The notes below the pieces were generated by a model. That model was not told where the DNA came from, ran no database searches, and was given only the letters and a program-made list of their open reading frames with translations. The translations under genes were made by a program, and so were the position numbers. Of a stretch of DNA of 64,000 bases, positions 27,439 to 40,099 are shown piece by piece; within the stretch, counting starts at the first letter, position 1, and the number at the start of each line of letters is the position of its first letter. This DNA is from Vitis vinifera (lineage: Eukaryota; Streptophyta; Magnoliopsida; Vitales; Vitaceae), in the NCBI RefSeq assembly GCF_030704535.1, contig NC_081807.1, positions 6,489,001 to 6,553,000 on the forward strand, given 5' to 3'.

Positions 27439-28008
27439 ATGATTTTCCATGGGGAAGGAGCTGAAACATCAGTCAACAAACAGCAAGGTGGACTGAGGAT
27501 AAGTGAGAACGGAGATGAAGGAGCTGAAGAAGATAATCCAGGTGAGTGGCTGAATTTAAGCCTGGGTAGGAATTTGCCGTCTACAGCTCTAGACTCAGAC
27601 CCGCAATCAAGACCAACTTCTTCCAAGGTTTTCTCATGTAACTTCTGTATGAGGAAGTTCTACAGTTCACAAGCATTAGGGGGTCACCAAAATGCTCACA
27701 AGCGGGAGAGAGGTGCAGCTAGAAGATATCAGTCTCATAGGATGATGGCCATGATGGGTTTGCCCATGAATACACCTATCAGGTCACTTGGCGTCCGCCC
27801 CCATTCACTAGTGCAGAAACCAAACAGAGATGGAACTGCAATTGTGGCGAGATTTGATGATTCCAACACGGGCTTTGGAATGACATGGACACCCTTCACA
27901 CTAGAGGAAACGATGGACGTGATGTGGCCCGGAAGCTACCGCTTGGAACAACAACCATCAGAGCAAACATCAGAGCCACTTAAGCTCGACTTAAATCTCC
28001 GGCTCTAA
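27439..28008 (+). CDS. Single C2H2 (QALGGH) zinc-finger transcription factor with EAR motifs
   Basis: Intronless frame of 189 aa. One C2H2 finger sits at residues 66-90 (zinc ligands C67, C70, H83, H87) with the plant-specific QALGGH helix and flanking FYSS and NAHKRER, the signature of the ZFP1/ZFP3/ZFP4/ZFP7 group. Two EAR-type leucine motifs are visible: WLNLSLG at 37-43 and LKLDLNLRL at the very C terminus (181-189). EAR motifs recruit TOPLESS-type corepressors, so a transcriptional repressor in the nucleus is expected. I chose the ATG at 27439 because the homologous region starts there. An in-frame ATG at 27301 would add 46 residues of unrelated hydrophobic sequence, and a TATA-like stretch near 27333 suggests it is upstream of the transcript. 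Which ZFP orthologue it is cannot be settled here. Confidence 0.88.
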   Translation: MIFHGEGAETSVNKQQGGLRISENGDEGAEEDNPGEWLNLSLGRNLPSTALDSDPQSRPTSSKVFSCNFCMRKFYSSQALGGHQNAHKRERGAARRYQSHRMMAMMGLPMNTPIRSLGVRPHSLVQKPNRDGTAIVARFDDSNTGFGMTWTPFTLEETMDVMWPGSYRLEQQPSEQTSEPLKLDLNLRL

Positions 28009-30709
28009 CAGACCCTTCATCAGCCCTTGTCCAGAATTGTCCATCTCGGTTCATTTCTGTAATAACAGTTCTTGTTTTGTTCTTCCATCAAAAAACATGT
28101 ACTGTGTACTAACTTAGGTATGAGCCAAACAACTTTGAAGAGTCAAAAATCCATGCCTGGGGTTCTGCCTAATATCTCTAGAAGAAACACTAGGAATATA
28201 CTACTGTTTATGCATATGCAGGCTTTTTAGTACAAGAAACCTAGAGCTCAACCACACTTTTCAGCTATTCTCAACTCCTCAATGCCTGAAATAATTCCTG
28301 CTGCACCTAACATGTAAACCAGGTTTGTAAATGTGTGTATCTTTTTTTCTTTCTTTTTCTTAAATCAATTATAAGTATTGTGCTATAGCTTCATTCCATT
28401 TTCTTTCATCATTCATCAATCTATGCTTACCCAGCTAGAGGGGGGTTGCAAAAGATGAGCAGTACACGTACTCTGTAAACTAATCATTGGGGAGAAGCAA
28501 CGAATTCTGAAAGGGGAAAATGTGCAAATTATTTGGAGTGGGCCATGGTTGAAGCCTGATGACCACACATTTCGAAATTTATTAACACATTATTGTTCCA
28601 TAGGTATGTAGAAGCTTCAGAAAAGGTCCATACTGAACATGCGCACATGGGTTGTAATCTAAATGAGAAGGAACATTAAGAAGTGCCTTATCATACCTTA
28701 CCCCATAACCTGTCCTAAGAGGCCAAAAGGATGACGGCAAAGAAGAAAAGAATTCCACCCCTCTTTTTTGGTGTTATTTTATTTATGACAAGTAGGGGAT
28801 TTTTCTTTTCTTTTCTATTTTTAATTATCTTTTGAGGGGAGATGATGTAAGCTACTCTTGCTTCTGAAACTCGTCCACCCCTGCATTTTCCTTTTTAATT
28901 TTCATTCCTAAACTAAAACTAATTCACATGGAATCACGTGTCATGAATCATCTAGCAGCGAAAAACCAGCTGTATGCGTATAGGTGGGATATACGCAAAT
29001 GACACCATAGATGAAGGACAGTGATGTGTGACGAACAAAATCAAGAAGCATTTGATGGGAATGCCTAGGATACTAATGCACTGGCTCCTTATAAATTCTG
29101 TGTCAAATTGAATGGGTAGTCCAGAATTCATGCTCGTAAAGTTTTAAATGTAAGTTTTTATTCACCTGTCTGCCTAACACAATCATCCCCCTCCCCACTC
29201 TAAATTTAGGGTTGATGTTGTTCATCCTAATGGCTTTTGGGTTATAGTTGGTTTTGTTGGATAAGTTTATGTCACGCAAGGCTTTCAGGATTTATGATCT
29301 TTGAAAGTTGAGCTACATTCAGTGCCAGAGTAAGTGAGCATTTCATGTCTGAACTAAAATAACTTCTTCAATGTTCAGTGATCCTCCCAGCACTATATCT
29401 TTGCCAAGCTCTGCCACATGTTCAATCGGATGCATTTGTGATAGAATCTTATTTTGCAAATATCTAAGTCATGATTGATTCCTATTTCGAAAATACCAAA
29501 ATTCATCACTTACAGTTCTCCCCAAAATGTGCTCTTCTTGTAGTTGATCATGACTGCATTCTTCCTTTCTCAACTCACCAGTCATCCATCTCAATGCTCT
29601 TTTCAGTGATGCAGATCTTAATCTTTCTTGAAACAGCATTTTAATTATGTTTTACCATTTTTCGCTCCAAATTAATAGGTTCTCAGTCATCCATCACCCC
29701 CTCACAGGATAAGGCCCTAAACGTTGATATTCACAAAGAGATCAAGGGTCCAAGAAAAAGATGTTGACAGCAATATTGGCAATTTTAGAAATACCTTGCC
29801 TCTCTTGATTACATGTAAGTCAACTTCAGCTAAGAATTTTTTCCCTCTTTTGATAGATAAAGAAGAAAATATACTAAAAAGAAGCATTAAAAGAGCGACT
29901 CAAGGTATGCAATACCTATACACCATAGAAAACAAATTCAGCTAAGATTTTTGCTCTTTTTTTTTCTTCTTTTCTTTTTGACCTAATAAGAAAGATCCCA
30001 AGAGACCATACCCATCTCATTGAGTTTTAAATACATAAATCAAACTACCATAGTGTTAAACTAGAGGGGGCAGACCCACGATTGAAGTTTGACTTATGAG
30101 AGTGTCATGAAGAATGAAAGGGATGTCACCTGAGGCTAATTTTCTTCTAAGTTGCAGAAGAATGTGCAATCTATAATCTAATAAGATTTAAGGTGAAAAA
30201 AAGGCTCCTGACTTCGATAGATAAAAGTCACATAGGCATCTGTACAATTCCTTCTACAAATGATCACAGTTATGAACATCTACTCTGTCCTTGCCTTTAT
30301 ATTCTCATAATACTTGTTAATAACCTTCTCCAACGCATCCTTATCACATTCAAATTCCTGCTTCCCAATTTTCAATGCCCCCTTTGGTCACTTTCACTTT
30401 CGACATTGCATTTTTTCTGGTAACCACAGTATAAACATTAAAACAGGAGATTGTTTTCTTAAGTGTCTGTTCATGTACGGCATGCTGGTTCTTCTTTTGC
30501 CTGACTAGATTATTTAAGAAAATAACTTGCTAATCAAACAAAAGAGATGATGTAACATGAATATACATGCAAAATAGAATCCACTGAAAAGCATTTCTGA
30601 ATTCTCTCTGAATATAACATAGGTATGATTTGAGCCCCTTTTGCATGAAAAGAAAATACAGTTTCCTCCATGATGAAGTAATCTTGAGGATGAGTTTCAT
30701 CCTTACCAG
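28009..30709. other. Intergenic DNA between zinc-finger and TIP41-like genes (convergent 3' ends)
   Basis: The two neighbouring genes point towards each other, so both 3'UTRs lie here. A short LINE 3'-end fragment is recognisable at about 29838-29945. No other coding pattern was found. Confidence 0.55.
29838..29945 (-). mobile_element. Short LINE 3'-end fragment
   Basis: The sequence TTTTGATAGATAAAGAAGAAAATATA followed by a purine-rich stretch closely resembles the terminal sequences of the LINE copies starting at 54009 and 3994. Only the 3' terminal 100 bp or so is left. Confidence 0.5.
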
Positions 30710-32974
30710 TTACTCCACCTTAAGCTTTTGGGTCTTATGCATGATGATGGGAAGCCTCTGGCTGATGGTGCTTGGATCATTATATGCAGCAGAATCAGAA
30801 GGATATCCTTTCTGGATCATTTAATTAGATCAATCAATGAACTGAAAATCCCTCATAATTACAATATTAATCAAGCGAAACCAATTATTAATTCATTTTG
30901 AATAACTAAACAAGGTAACAACAGGAAAAGGAAATACAAAAGCAGAAGTCAATATGCTGGATGACACTTTCAGATCTATACCTAAAAGATTTCGCATACC
31001 TCAACAAGGAATACCATGTTAAACAACGTCTATGGCATGCCTCTAGACTCCATTAGTCATGGTTTTAGAATTCCATAAACCTCCACTTCTGCACTAGTCT
31101 GAAGTTTCCAGGCAAGATTCAATTTAGGATGAAATTTTATGATGGTACCTTTTCTTTTGTAAGAAAAAAAATGAAGAAATGTTGATTATATGTTGCCTTG
31201 ATTTGGGTTTGGGTATCGGGTATTTGGTATGGATATGTGTCTAGGTGTTTAATCTTTCATACTTGCAAATTTTAAAGTATATAAACTTGGCTAAAACCAT
31301 CTCAATAATCAATTAGAAATGAATTAAAAGTGAAAGTATCTTTGATAAGGACTCATCTTTTTTATTCCTATCTTTTCTTTCTTATCCTAAAATACTCTTA
31401 TAAAGGTTCATAGCAAATTCTCTCTTCTCAATGTTATTGTCTACTGAGGAAATTCAATAAAAATAAATAAATAAATCAATCAATTAAAATCAAACAGCCA
31501 TATCCCAAGCAAGGGTATTGGAAAAGAACCCCATACTCATGCTCACACCCTTGTCATGCCATGTCAACTCGGGTATGTCAGGTGATATTGGAGATTCCAG
31601 ATATTATTGGCCAACCGTAGAAAAGGGAGGCACATAACAAAGGGAACATCAAAAACAACCATTTGCAAAACTGGACCTTTGTCAAGGCTGCCAAAACTTA
31701 AGCAACAATTCAAAGTCAATTTGAAAGAGAAAAGAAAAAAGAAAAAAGATTATCTCTACAAGAGATCACCTACACAAAATTTCTGAAACCACATATAACT
31801 CGAATTGATATTTGGTTCCATACTTCTAGAACTTCCAAGTCCACTTATGAAGCAAAAGAGGCTCAACCTTTTCTCCTTCCCACTAATGCAGTTAAAGAAG
31901 TTCAATGTCTCCCTTTTGTTTTAACTTCCTTTGAACAGATTTTTTTATAGGTAAATTTTTTTTCCCATTGGGAAAACTTGAAACCTCCCACAAACTATCC
32001 CCATCCGTTTATCACTTGAGCCAGGCCTCAAGGGCCTTCTTTTGAACAGAAAATCAAAGTCAAATCCAAAAAGCAGTCCAAAGTTTTGCAAAAAGAATTT
32101 ACACTAAATGAATTCTGATCCTCCAAACAAGCAGCCTGAATAAGAGCAATTTTTTTTTTCCTTTTAAATGTTCCACTAAAGCTCTAAACAATTTTTTTTT
32201 ATCAAGAATCTTTCATACAGAAAGTTGGAAACAAAATTGGAAATCCCCCAAGAATTCCTCAAGATTGTTGCAGTGCTTTCCCAGAAGAAAGATTAAACAA
32301 GCTAATGCAGAAATGCAACAAACTCAAGATCCAGGTAAGATTGGTTGGTTTTCCCCAAATCATCCTTAACTGCTTTCTAATCACTCACCAAGTCCTACAA
32401 AGAGAACATTAGAACCTTTTCATGACAGGCCAAATATATAATGATGTTCACCCTCCATGGCTCAAACTAGCAAAGTTTTTTAGCTCAGCTATTAACAAGT
32501 CCATGAAATTTAACCAGGTGATCACTCCCATAACACCCAGAAGGAGACACAACAATTACTATGGCAACATAAAACCCCATAGAAGGAAAACTTCTTAATA
32601 GCAACTAGAAAAGACATAACTAACATCTCAACACAGAGACAGAGAAAGAGAAAGAGAGTCAACTTAGAGAGAGACTAGGAAAAGACAAATAACTATCGTC
32701 TCGACCTACAGAGAGCAGCAGGGAGAGTGAGATTTAACTTACAGAGAGACTGGACAAGGCATAGAACTAAGTCTCAACTTAAAGAGAGAGAGAGAGTCTC
32801 AGTCAACTTAGAGACTAGAGAAGACATATATAACTATTGTCTCAACTTAGACAGAGACAGACAAAGACAGAAAGGTTATTTTGGCCACCTTAAAACCCAT
32901 AAAAGTGGAACTTATTAATAGCAACTAGAATAGACATACAACTATAGTATCAACTTAGGGAATATAATGCTGCA

Positions 32975-33016
<42 letters not shown>

Positions 33017-36000
33017 TTACTTTGGCCACCTAAAAACCCACAGAAGCAGAACTTCTTGATAGCAACTAGAAAAGACATATGACTATCATTTCAACTAAGA
33101 GAATAGAATGTTGCGCGCACACAGGGATCATATTCTTACTGCAGATAAAGCTTGGAATGTAGCTTCTCTCCAGCAGCTTTCCCGAAGAATGATGGGGTTT
33201 GCATCATCCTTAAAAATGCAATGCATGCGAGTGTCCCTCAATCTCATAAGCACTCCATCGACTCTAAGCTGAAAGAAGAACTGAATCAGTGGCTGATGCA
33301 GAAATAGTCATATCGGAGCAACAAGGTCTAACAATAAATATTTTAGTGTTTTATATTGGAGGATAGGACCCTTATTCAATGATTCAAGTCTGGAGCCAAC
33401 AAATATTTTATAAAAGGGGTCCTTTTCCCTCCTTTTTTGATAGAAAAATGTTTTATAAATTGTTTGAGTGAAGCTGTTCCTTGCTTAAAACTATGACAAA
33501 ATTGAAGGGAGACTAACTCACCCAGAAACGCAAGAGAAGAAACCAACAAGTTGGCATGACTCTCTACAAAGTCACAAAATAATTTGATCAGTCCTCAGCC
33601 ATCCTAATATTATGCAGGAATCAGATCCATACCAGGTACAAATCGTAAGAGATTCAAGATTACCACTTTCACAGTTAAAAGTGACACTCCATTATCAGCC
33701 AATTCATCTTCATATAAGATTACCTGTTGAGTAAAAATTGTTACTTTGGTCATGGGAGATAAATATGCATACAAGGGACAGAAATATCTCACAGCTCCTG
33801 GTCATTAGCCAAGGTGCACACCTCATCATAAAAAAGAATAGGCTCTTTTGATGCTAGTGAAGCCACATCAATTTTTTCATTACATTCCTCCCAACAAAGA
33901 GTGCAGCTCCCCAGTGATTCTTCCCCTCTTCCATGCTGATATTTAAAGGAAGAAAAGAAAGAAGGCCAATCAAAATAGCATTATCAAAATAGTGGTAAAC
34001 CTCTGGATTCAAAGCCATAAGCACATTCCCTTATGTTCTTAGAAATGTGTAGTTTAACTGCATCCTGAAATGTAAGAAACTAAATGTAAGGAATGCACAC
34101 TTGGGGAAGGATTCTCATGACAAAATATAAAGAGTACAAGCACATGCTATCACCATATAGAAAAATTTTCACTCAGTATGCACCTTCTCTTGTTCTATCT
34201 CAAGTGTTTGACTTCCACAGTAAGGCGTTGTGAATGTATAGTCATAATCTAGTATCACTTGCTGGAAGGGTTTGCTGCAATTCAAAAAATGAATGTCAGA
34301 CCTGCCAGCAATATGTCTTGGTTTTATCAGATTAAACAATTTGATTGAGGAAGATAAGAAAAAATCATTAATATAAAATCAAAGACTCATGATATGTTAC
34401 ATAAAGTTTGAAATGATGGATCAAATTAGTATAAAATCAAATCATTAATGTCAGCCCTTTTGTGCAAGTGGAATTCGTGTTTTGTCAATGAAAGTGGGGC
34501 TCCTTGGAAGCAAGTCATTAGTCAAAAGTATGGAGAAGATGTTGTGGGGAGGCATTCATGTGAGGTGAGAGAGAGGTATGGTGTTGGGTTGTGGAAAGCC
34601 ATAAGAAAGGAGAGAGATCTTTTTAGTAGCAAATTGTCCTTCCAAGTGGGAAATGGTTAGAGAGTGAGATTTTGGAGAGACAAGTGGTGTGGCGATGAGC
34701 CACTTTGTGATTCTTTCCCTTCCCTATTTGCTTTCTCCTTGTCTAAGGAAGCTTGGGTGGTAGAGGTTTGGAACCTCAAAGGTGAAGGGGGTGGTTGGAC
34801 CCCTTGGTTCTCTAGGCCCTTTAATGATTAGGAAATGGAAAGTGTGAAGCGCTTTTTATTGAGGCTCCAAGCAACAAGGGTGCACAAGGATGTGGATGAC
34901 AAGGTGATTTGGATAGCCATGAGGAGTGGGAACTTTTTGGTCAAATCTCTTTATTCTATTTTGGAGCCCGATGTTCCCTAGTAGCTTTTTTTGCAAATCT
35001 TGTGCACCTCCTAAGGTGGCTTTCTTCGATTGGGAGGCGACTTGGGGGAGAATCTTAACTCTGGACCAGGTCCAAAGGAGGGGGTTTTCTTTGGCTAACA
35101 AATGTTTTCTTTGTCACTCCAAAGAAGAAACTATTGATCATATTCTTCTTTACTGTGCAAAGTCGCAGGTTCTTTGGCATCTACTTTTTTCTCTCTTTGA
35201 GGTATCTTAGGTTCTCTCCTACTCGATTAATGAGACTTTCCTTGGGTGGCATGGGTCCTTCATGGGTAAAGTTCATAAAAAGGGTTGGCAAGTAGCTCCT
35301 TTATGTATTTTTTGGTCAATATGGAAGGAAAAGAACTTGTTAACATTTGACAAGGAGGAGTTATCAGTCCAAAGGCTGAATATGTAATTTGTGGTCTTGG
35401 TCTAGGGTATTTGTAGATATGTGCCCTAATTCTTTTGTTAGTTTCATTGATTGGTTAGACTCTAAGAAAGGACATGTGATGTTTTTTGTTTCTTCCCTTT
35501 TCCCTCTTGGATGGGCCTTTAGGCTTCTGCTATATACTTCCTATATACTTGGGGATTTTTTTTTTTTTTTTTTTTTTACGTCTCCCCTTTATATATATAC
35601 TTTATGATCTTACCTATCAAAAAAAGGAATTTACACTAATATAGGCCTAAAATTACTTTATTAAATCAGCCACTAATTATAACAAATAAATCAGCAACTA
35701 AATCAGTCCCTGATTATAGGCTATGATACCGGATCCTTAAATTTCACTCAACATACCCCTATTGACTGACACTACATGACATAATGTTGGTGTAGGTATG
35801 GAATTCCTATTGGACACTCTTACTTTACTTTAGTTGACTGTTTGATTTTCTCGTTAATATCCTTTTATTTTTTCAACTTTCTTAGTAATAATTACATTAG
35901 AAAAAAAAAAAAAAAAGTTAGATGAAAATTGAATTTTTATACAAATATTTAGAGATAAAAGGGGGAAAAAAGGGATTAAAGGGAAAAGATAAGAGCTTTT

Positions 36001-38506
36001 AAAAAGGATATCTTCACTTCCAATTTGTTTTGAATTGATTTTTTTTTTTTTGATTATGCCTATCCCAATACTTGTGCCTTTTTTGGCTCCTTTTAAGCCA
36101 AGTCACTATATTAGTATATCCTTAAATTTGAGTTGTGAAAGATTAGATAAGTAGACACATGCTCACATCCGTCACTCATACCAAACCCATGCAGCATAGA
36201 TTATAGCAAATAAATTAAGTCAACTATACAAAAAAAAACAAATTCAAAGTAAATCCCAGCCTATACAAGTTATATGATTTGACAATACAACACCGATTTT
36301 CCAACACTACCCATCAAGTTGGTGAGTAAATATGCCTTATTCCCAGTTGTTTGTGATAGATTGGAATGGTTGAGCTGCAAGTCCCTTGGTCAGTATGTTG
36401 GTCCACTGTCTTTTTGAGGATATATAAGGGGTGCATACCAACCCACTATTTAGTTTCTCCTTGATGAAATGAAGATCAACTTTGATGTGGTAAGTTTGAT
36501 CATATTAAAATGGATTATGGGTCATACCCAACTTTTCGTCACAATAGAGCTTTATAGGGCCTTCCCAACTTACTCTAAGATCAGTAAGAATAATCTTTGT
36601 CCAAAGAAGCTCACATAGCCCACATGCAATGGCTCAAAATTCTGCTTTAACACTAGACCTATGGCTCGAAATTCTGCTTCAACACTAGACCTGGCAACCA
36701 TGTACTGTTACTTGCTCCTCCAGGTTACCAAATTCTTTCCCAAGAAAATACAATACCAGATGTTGACTTCCTATTGGTGATTGATCCTGTCCAATCACCA
36801 TTTGTATAAACCTCAAGTGTCATCCTCCCAGTTTTCTAAAACAAAATACCATTGCCGTGAGTAATCTCAAGTATCTAAGTATCCAAGTAACTGTCTCCAT
36901 TGAACCCCCTTGAGATTGTGCATTAATTGGCTCACCACACTAACAACATATGTTATATCAAGTCTATTATGTGATATGTAAATTAGCTTACCTACCACGT
37001 ATTGATACCTCTCTCTCTCTCTCTCTCAACTAGAGGACTCCTGGATCCTTCATCAAGTTTGTGACCAGCCTCAATATATGAGATGTTCTAGCAAGGAGAG
37101 TGAACCCTTAGTTCTAACGCATTTACCATTCCCCAGCAAACCTTATGGAGACACAACAGCTTCTTCAAGCCCAACTACAAGTTCCCATCCCCAGTGAGTG
37201 ATTACTTTCTAACAATTTTTCCACACTCCACCTAAGCCTTCCCTAGATTCTAATAATCAAATTATAGCCCATATGCAAGACCTGAAGCTAGTGCAGTAGA
37301 ATCGTAAATAAGTTAACAAAAATAACTAATCCAGATCTTAAAATATGTCCATAGTGAACCAATCTTGAAGAAGTAAGATTAGAAGTGATCAAAGTGGACA
37401 AATATAATGATGGGGCTTCAACAGTACCTCCCCTCTTCTAGCTCAATAGTGATTACGAGTCACTAACTTCCTGCTTTAACCTCATCCAGCGATGCATAGT
37501 ATAAATAGATTTATATGTTACAATAAAGACAAACATATGGGTGATGAAGCTAACCTTCTGAATTTCCATTTTGCTGCCGCAGGAACTTCAACTGGTGGCA
37601 AGGCTTCCTGCTTCCATCCAGTTAGAGCATCAAAAGCATTAAAATGAATTTTAATGCCACTGTTCACATGCTTAAGAACTAAAGAACTTTCCCCAAAAAC
37701 CATCTCCGGCAAGTGTGATGTTTGAAGTTTTTCCTCCCACCTGAAAAACTATCAACAATCAATATAACATTTATCGCATTTAAAAAGTTTCAATATTGTT
37801 ACATCTCCCAGTTACCCAAAAAACAAAAATATGAAAGAACTTTACAGCATGATCTAAGCCCATGCCAATTAACCCAACATATCACTAGCCGCCATATGTC
37901 AACTACTAACGCTTTTGTTATTAACCAACTATTGATAGAGTTGCTTCAAGATTTTCACTTGAAACCACAATCGTGAAGATTAATTGTTGATTCCATGAGA
38001 ATGGTGTATATGTTTGTCGACGTTGATGATACCAGGCACTAAGTTGAAAATAATACAAGGGTAAATCAAAAGGGAAAAAAAAATAATCAGCAAATACACA
38101 CCATCCATGACGCTTTGAAGCAATTTTCTTGCTTTTTGAAAGCCGAACCTCCTCTATTTCTCTCTCAAAAAAAAAAAAAATACTTGCACATAGCTCACGA
38201 GGACAGTACCCTAAATTCACAACCCAGACAACTACATTTCACAGATGCAATAATTTATTAATCCTTGGAAGGCAATCTGCTTTCGAAAAAAGAAGAAAAA
38301 TACTTCCAAAATGCGAAAGATCAAAGCCTATACACATATAAAGAGAAGGAGATAGAGAAATCAAACTGTTGGAGGTTTGGAGAGTTGAGAATGGAACGCT
38401 TGCGAGACTCGATCTCCCAACCATGGATACGCAATCCATGCCGTCCATCCGTCAACATTTCCGCTCCGGCAGCCTTCAGATCCTTCTCGTCGACCTCCAC
38501 CTCCAT
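30710..38506 (-). CDS. TIP41L: TIP41-like protein (PP2A/TOR pathway regulator), 8 exons, complete
   Basis: Exons in transcription order: 38506-38367, 37740-37555, 34274-34184, 33935-33822, 33723-33664, 33563-33522, 33268-33140, 30811-30710. Total 864 nt, 287 aa, against about 290 for Arabidopsis TIP41L. Every intron is GT-AG and each junction joins conserved blocks: GLRIHGWEIE, LPEMVFGESSLVLKH, IHFNAFDALTGWKQE, VILDYDYTFTTPYCGS, EPILFYDEVILYEDELADNG, VMPTCWFLLLRFWLRVDGVL, RESCWREATFQALSAKGYP and RLPIIMHKTQKLKV. TIP41 proteins bind the PP2A-associated TAP42/TAP46 or PP2A catalytic subunits and act in TOR signalling in cytosol and nucleus; in plants the gene is a common expression reference. 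Intron 2 carries a LINE fragment and a copia relic; intron 7 carries a repeat patch. Confidence 0.94.
32551..33125. repeat. Degenerate tandem-repeat patch in intron 7 of the TIP41-like gene
   Basis: A unit of about 80-110 bp containing TAGCAACTAGAA..AGACATA recurs three times, starting near 32551, 32878 and 33016, each copy preceded by a GGC-ACCT..AAAACCC block. Between copies 1 and 2 lie several GA-rich sub-repeats built on ACTTAGAGAGAGACTAG. A (CA)n microsatellite separates copies 2 and 3. Confidence 0.75.
32977..33014. repeat. (CA)n microsatellite
   Basis: A perfect CA run of about 18 repeats within the tandem-repeat patch of TIP41-like intron 7. Likely polymorphic between cultivars or haplotypes. 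Confidence 0.9.
34441..35626 (+). mobile_element. 5'-truncated LINE fragment (C-terminal ORF2) in TIP41-like intron 2
   Basis: The plus strand encodes, with stops and shifts, the C-terminal part of a plant LINE ORF2: a WKAIRKERDLF segment, then the zf-RVT region with PPKVAFFDWEATWGRILTLD and CFLCHSKEETIDHILLYC, then IFWSIWKEKN. It ends in a T21 tract, a short tail and CCTATCAAAAAAA. It lies antisense to the host gene. No clear target duplication was found. Several stop codons show it is inactive. Confidence 0.85.
36310..37140 (-). mobile_element. Ty1/copia relic (reverse transcriptase end and RNase H) in TIP41-like intron 2
   Basis: On the minus strand, with many stops, one can read the copia landmarks in order: a degraded region where the family has RPDIAY, then the RYLK-TPGKGILF-like ITHGNGILF, then VYTNGDWTGSITNRKSTSG (the RNase H start), VARSSVEAEFRA and a CDEKLG/HIKVDLHFIKEK tail. 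No LTR or 5' part was recognised. A (CT)n run at about 37010-37027 lies inside. It is old and non-functional. Confidence 0.75.
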
Positions 38507-39466
38507 CTTCGATCGCTGCCCGCTGGTTTCCGGTAGCAGTCTCTCTCAGTCGCTTCCTTTCTTCCGTGCGAGTCCAAACAATCTCTCATCGGCGGAGTCA
38601 AATATTCGTGAATAATTCTGCAACGCCTGAGGCCCATCTCAGCCCATTTACATAGCGGGCCCAAGAGTGTCCCCACGGCTAAATATCTGAACTTTTGCGA
38701 ACAATGCAACTAGCCTGGGCCCACTGAAATCCTAAGTAGCCTTGTGGAGGCCCAAGCCCTCATTAATAAGAAATAAAGAAAATGATCTAAAAGTGGAATT
38801 CTTAAAAAAAAGGAATAAGTCATATAAAATATTTATGAAACCTATGATATAACAGTGTCTCGTTTGTATTTGAAATCAAATATTATCTTTAAAAATACGG
38901 TATAAATATTTCATGTTAGATGAAGTTCGGTTAATCTTATATTTTGATGATAACAAAATAAGTATTAGATTCAATGATTTATAATTTAGTGCGATAGTCA
39001 AGAAGATTTTTTTAGAATTATCAAGAATAAGATACAAGAAGACTTAAGAAATGTTATCAAAATCATTTTTAGGTAATATTTTTTTTGTAAGATTATGAGT
39101 AGACTAAGTTAGAATTGCGTGTCATTATTATTAAACCGCCTAACAGTCCAAAACTCATCCAATTAGACTCAAACCGATTTTACTCATTTTAAAAGGACTA
39201 ATTAGCCCAATTGTTCTATTTTTTTTATAAAAAAAAATATGTATTTTACACCTTGTTCTATTTGTTTTAATTTTTTGTTTCTGAGTGCAAATATCCTTTG
39301 TTTGTGTGATTTTCTAGCTCTTAGGAGAAAAAAAGAAGCGATTTCCTAAGGGCTAAAAAAAGATTGCATTTTGGATAGGAAATGGTAGAGAAAAGAGCAG
39401 GCTCTGGAAGAATTTGCATGGCTCAAGCTTACAAAAGTGCCATGCATTTGTGGGTCAGTGCTCATA
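38507..39466. other. TIP41-like promoter/5'UTR and AT-rich intergenic DNA
   Basis: About 150 bp upstream of the TIP41-like ATG are CT/GC-rich and probably hold its leader and promoter. From about 38770 the DNA is AT-rich without genes. TTTTGATGATAACAAA at 38942-38957 is the same 16-mer found in both arms of the foldback element at 40574-42028, so a fragment of that repeat family may lie here. Confidence 0.55.
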
Positions 39467-39471
39467 CAGAA

Positions 39472-40099
39472 TGTAGGGACCCCTCCCCCTGATGACACGT
39501 GACGCACATTGCTATCCGGAGCAAACTCCATCTGGACTCCCCAAGAGGACACGTGGCGCGCTCCCCTATCCGGACTCCCTTAGGGAGAAGCACACGGGCA
39601 CTCGCGAACATCACATACGGACGATAGCATATCCTATCCGGATATGTCGTCCGGATCATAAACTAAAGTGAGCAAGCCTTGCTACGTCATTCCGACAGCC
39701 TGCCACAGCCCACATCCGCCGCCTGCAGAGCGAAAGGACAGGAATGATGGCAAGTCGCCTCCCACGATCTCTGACAGCCGTCTATAGGGTGATGATGACC
39801 CCACCATCACCTAGAGGCATCATGACGAGCCAAAAAGTCTTCCCACCATTAAAGAGGGAGGCAGAGCTTCTGATACTATATAAAAGAGTCTTCACACAAG
39901 GAGTAAGGTAAGTTTGCTATCCCTGAAAAAGCCTGATAGCTTAATCTCTTGAGTCATGGCTAACTAAACCATCGGAGGGTGTGTCCGGACACCCGGTCCG
40001 GACATCTTTTGTAGGGAAGATTGAACCAGAACTCAATCTTGGTTGAAAGGGTGCGTCCACTTGGCAACTACGTGGATCATTGGGACGCAAGACCTCAAC
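39472..40099 (+). mobile_element. Solo LTR (628 bp) with 5-bp target duplication
   Basis: The element begins TGTAGGGACC and ends CCTCAACA (TGT...ACA termini) and is flanked on both sides by the same pentamer CAGAA (39467-39471 and 40100-40104). This is the footprint of LTR-LTR recombination that removed the internal region. It is markedly GC-richer than its surroundings and contains a TATA box (TATATAAAA, 39877-39885) about 215 bp before the end, as expected for a U3/R boundary. TCCGGA recurs many times. Orientation is taken from the TATA box. Length and structure fit a Ty3/gypsy-type element, but the family cannot be assigned from the LTR alone. Confidence 0.88.

Noticed and set aside
33998..34069. 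Possible extra 64-nt exon in the TIP41-like gene (minus strand, AG before GATGCAG and GT after CCAGAG)
   Set aside because: It would break the reading frame and has no family similarity; skipping it joins conserved blocks in phase. It might be a poison exon, but nothing supports use.
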